The translations under genes were made by a program, and so were the position numbers. Below the pieces are notes generated by a model. It saw only the letters and a program-made list of their open reading frames with translations. It had not been told where the DNA came from and did not search any database. From DASYAN01 sp036501345 (lineage in GTDB: Bacteria > Chloroflexota > Ktedonobacteria > Ktedonobacterales > Ktedonobacteraceae), in assembly GCA_036501345.1 (NCBI GenBank), contig DASYAN010000513.1, positions 1-7,673 of the forward strand: a stretch of DNA of 7,673 nucleotides, read 5' to 3'. Shown one piece after another: positions 6,001 to 7,673 of the stretch (its first letter is position 1; each line of letters starts with the position of its first letter).

Positions 6001-6960
6001 ATGGATAGTGGTGAAAACCTCTTTGCCAGGAAAGATCAAGCACGGATGCAGGAACGCATTAAATTTGCAACTAGATGGGAATTTAGAGATCTTGATGTCT
6101 TTGGGCAAATAGAAGTAAAAGAAATGGCAGAGCAACTTATTCGTGATCATGCTATTACCGATGAAGCAGAGATGCAAGAGACATACAGGGAGATCAAAAG
6201 GCAATATTTAGAATATCGTAAAGAAAAAGAGGATAAACGAGAACAGAAAAGAGAGGAACAACAAACACAGAGAGGAAGCGTCCGTGAGCAAGCCTATACA
6301 AAATTGGACAAAGCAAGTCCCGAAACAGGCAGATGGATGAGAAGCTCTCATGCTCAGGAGCTTTGGAAGAAAGTTTTGAAGCGCTTAGAAGAGGACATTT
6401 CTTCTACCGCCTTTCGTACATGGTTCAAGGATACAGAGGGAACTTCTTATCAAGACGATGTGCTTATTGTGTGTGTTTCTACACTTTTTGCAAGAACACA
6501 GTTAGAAACCCGATTTATTGAGCAAATACGCTCCATCATCTCTGAGATTGACAAAGCAGCCCCCGATGTCCGCTTTGAGTCCCCTGGCACATCAGAGTCC
6601 AGCAACGAAGACAATGATACATCAACGTCTCTCATCGAAAACAATGGTACACCATCATCAACCATCGAAGACATCACACAAGACCCTGAGTACATCAGAG
6701 GGTATCAACGATGTATTGAGTACGAAAAAAAAGAGGAGGAACGAAGAAAATCACCGTACCTGCAAGGCTGGAGAGCTGCATACGAAGAAGTAATACGCGG
6801 CAGAGCTTCAGCAATAGAAACAGAGTTAGAACAACAAGAACAACAAGATATATCACTTCTTCGTGATTTATTGGAGGGCGATGCCATAAAGCAAATCAAA
6901 GAAGAGATGAAGCAGCTCGATGAAAGACTAAGGAAATTGGAGAAGTACACTGAGGAATAA
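6001..6960 (+). CDS. DnaA N-terminal-domain-like protein with helical flanks, 319 aa
   Basis: Start ATG 6001 is firm: AAGGAG ends 6 nt before it. Three regions are visible. Residues 1-115 are highly charged and mainly helical, with a Lys/Glu/Arg/Gln-rich run at 60-95. Residues 118-182 resemble domain I of the replication initiator DnaA: ELWKKVLKRLEEDISSTAF, then TWFKDTEG, a beta segment DDVLIVCVS, and LFARTQLETRFIEQI. Residues 190-228 are a Ser/Thr/Asn/Asp linker with three 10-residue repeats. Residues 229-319 are helical, with a repeated Y-(I/L)-x-G-(Y/W) unit (231-235, 253-257) and a likely coiled coil at 295-316. The DnaA AAA+ and DNA-binding domains are absent, so it is not an initiator. 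DnaA domain I is known for self-association and for binding helicase or regulators; an adaptor role is inference. It appears to be a single-gene unit, with no polyketide link visible. Confidence 0.8.
   Translation: MDSGENLFARKDQARMQERIKFATRWEFRDLDVFGQIEVKEMAEQLIRDHAITDEAEMQETYREIKRQYLEYRKEKEDKREQKREEQQTQRGSVREQAYTKLDKASPETGRWMRSSHAQELWKKVLKRLEEDISSTAFRTWFKDTEGTSYQDDVLIVCVSTLFARTQLETRFIEQIRSIISEIDKAAPDVRFESPGTSESSNEDNDTSTSLIENNGTPSSTIEDITQDPEYIRGYQRCIEYEKKEEERRKSPYLQGWRAAYEEVIRGRASAIETELEQQEQQDISLLRDLLEGDAIKQIKEEMKQLDERLRKLEKYTEE
6601..6690 (+). repeat. Three 30-bp in-frame tandem repeats in the linker of the DnaA_N-like protein
   Basis: Units start at 6601, 6631 and 6661 and encode SNEDNDTSTS, LIENNGTPSS and TIEDITQDPE. 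Units 1 and 2 match closely in DNA over the ACGAAGACAATGATACATCA / TCGAAAACAATGGTACACCA part, about 16 of 20. Unit 3 keeps ATCGAAGACA and then diverges. The spacer is acidic and low-complexity, probably disordered, and probably arose by slippage duplication. Confidence 0.6.
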
Positions 6961-7165
6961 TGTGTGTTTATTATGAACATGGTTGAGCATCGGTTTGATG
7001 ACGTTAGCAAAGTGATTTGAGGTTGGTGGCGAAAGGCGATGAGACTATATTGTTAATGTCGGTGATATGGCGAAATAACAAAGAGTCTCAAGATGTCATT
7101 GATCTCATTGATCATTTGATGAAGGATGAAGCGAGCGACGAAGCGCGATGATATCGTGAAAAGGC

Positions 7166-7197
7166 AAAGAGCCTTGTTGATTGCGATGAGGCTCTTT
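7166..7197 (+). terminator. Terminator-like hairpin downstream of the DnaA_N-like gene
   Basis: AAAGAGCC (7166-7173) pairs perfectly with GGCTCTTT (7190-7197) across a 16-nt loop, and is followed only by ATATTA rather than a T-run. It is 206 nt past the stop codon of the DnaA_N-like gene. The arms have A/T ends, so the hairpin could act bidirectionally. The long loop and weak U tract keep confidence low. Confidence 0.35.
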
Positions 7198-7217
7198 ATA
7201 TTACATCTCTGAGTTTT

Positions 7218-7235
7218 TCATCAAAACATCATCAA
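7218..7235 (-). repeat. Copy 3 of dispersed TGATGTTTTGAT motif
   Basis: TCATCAAAACATCATCAA on the plus strand is the exact reverse complement of 3987-4004 over 18 bases and shares 12 bases with 5679-5690. It coincides with the end of the decayed minus-strand frame, where it would encode Leu-Met-Met-Phe-stop. Confidence 0.6.
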
Positions 7236-7451
7236 TTGCTCAATACGCTTATCATTACTATCATCATCCTCGCATCGTTCCTCAACATTAGGATGCTATT
7301 CGCAACACTTCTTCAACGGAAACACATAGTGATCCACTAATTTCGCATCATGCCCTTCAGCAAGCATCGCTTTTTAAAGATTGTATTGTGTGTAATGTTT
7401 CGCATGATATACTTTATCGTATAAATTCATTAATCCAGTACATTCATTCAT
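7221..7451 (-). pseudogene. Possible decayed gene, one frame with two internal stops
   Basis: From ATG 7451 a single minus-strand frame reads 25 residues (MNECTGLMNLYDKVYHAK...), a TAA at codon 26, 25 residues including MLAEGHDAKLVDHYVFPLKK, a TAG at codon 52, then an acidic tail ending IEQLMMF and TGA at 7221-7223. The composition is protein-like across both stops, and single-base changes from Gln, Lys or Glu codons would create them. Stops at this spacing are also what random sequence gives, there is no ribosome binding site, and I do not recognise the family. Treat it as a candidate remnant only. Confidence 0.25.
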
Positions 7452-7488
7452 AAGCTTTGTTGCGATGTTTTAACGTTGTTTTTTTGAT

Positions 7489-7516
7489 TTGACATGTATT
7501 GTTTCATCCTTATTAC
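7489..7516 (+). promoter_or_regulatory. Promoter-like pair pointing right, no gene in window
   Basis: A perfect TTGACA (7489-7494) is followed after 16 nt by TATTAC (7511-7516; 4/6 to the -10 consensus). Nothing credible starts between it and the window edge, so it may serve a gene or small RNA to the right, or be chance in AT-rich DNA. Confidence 0.25.
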
Positions 7517-7673
7517 TTCATCAATGACTGATAACTCACCATTCGCACAAGTGGCCAGCCCGTTTCCATTTTTTCAGTGGAGAAAAAGATTGTATGGTAA
7601 GAATAGCCCAAAGGAGATGACTGAAGACAAAATCGGGGATATTTTGGGACTTTAGTACTAATGTAGGATTGAA

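Larger units (their letters stand above)
6961..7673. other. AT-rich tail region without a credible intact gene
   Basis: The region follows the DnaA_N-like gene and is clearly AT-richer than the left of the window. Seen here: a small open frame on the plus strand (7026-7151, 41 codons from a GTG, poorly placed ribosome binding site), a terminator-like hairpin (7166-7197), copy 3 of the TGATGTTTTGAT motif (7218-7235), a minus-strand frame with two internal stops (7221-7451), and a promoter-like TTGACA/TATTAC pair (7489-7516). Near the right edge AAAGGAG (7610-7616) is followed by ATG too closely, and that frame stops after 12 codons. Confidence 0.5.

Noticed and set aside
7026..7151. Plus-strand small frame of 41 codons from GTG (ATG at codon 11) with an acidic C-terminus.
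   Set aside because: The only purine-rich stretch, GAGG at 7019-7022, is 3 nt from the GTG, and the ATG has none. No family is recognised.
7540..7673. Minus-strand frame open from the right edge to about 7540.
   Set aside because: Only about 44 codons, with no motif recognised. It cannot be separated from chance without sequence to the right.
1..7673. CRISPR arrays, tRNA or rRNA genes, full insertion sequences.
   Set aside because: No regularly spaced direct repeats, no tRNA-like cloverleaf or rRNA segment, and no transposase motif seen on either strand.

Overview
The window reads as accessory, secondary-metabolism-type DNA from a Gram-positive-like, multicellular soil bacterium. The best guess is Ktedonobacteria (Chloroflexota). 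This rests on the style of the MalT-like LuxR regulator, the methyltransferase N-terminus, a DnaA_N-domain accessory protein and a type II ketosynthase pair outside the usual actinobacterial base composition. It is an inference from protein style, not a database match. The left-hand regulator gene is visibly richer in G+C than the rest, and the right-hand 700 bases are AT-rich.

Layout from left to right. (1) 1-1257, minus strand: the N-terminal 419 residues of a large MalT-type, STAND-ATPase LuxR-family regulator whose C-terminus, including the DNA-binding domain, lies outside the window. (2) 1258-1412: a short gap with a good candidate promoter for the regulator and a small dyad. (3) 3953-1413, minus strand: a two-gene operon, a 425-aa beta-ketoacyl-ACP synthase with an intact Cys-His-His-Lys active site (KS-alpha), followed 21 bp later by a 413-aa partner in which Cys, the first His and Lys are replaced (KS-beta, chain length factor). 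(4) 3954-4679: a 0.7-kb divergent intergenic region. (5) 4680-5522, plus strand: a class I SAM-dependent methyltransferase, whose start should be ATG 4680 rather than the upstream GTG at 4671. (6) 5523-6000: an intergenic stretch with an 18-bp inverted repeat 120 bp across (MITE-like) and an extended -10 promoter. (7) 6001-6960, plus strand: a 319-aa protein with a DnaA domain I-like segment in the middle, three decapeptide repeats and a helical C-terminus. (8) 6961-7673: an AT-rich tail without a credible intact gene, holding a terminator-like hairpin and a possible decayed reading frame.

Working model. The KS/CLF pair would form the condensing heterodimer of a type II polyketide (or related polyene) synthase. 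The divergent methyltransferase could tailor its product, and the MalT-like regulator, read in the same direction as and immediately downstream of the pair, could be the local regulator. No acyl carrier protein, ketoreductase or cyclase is visible here, so the cluster is either incomplete or continues outside. The DnaA_N-like protein seems unrelated to the polyketide genes. A 12-base motif, TGATGTTTTGAT, recurs in three intergenic regions of the window, with a one-mismatch fourth copy, and is the main structure that the genes do not explain.
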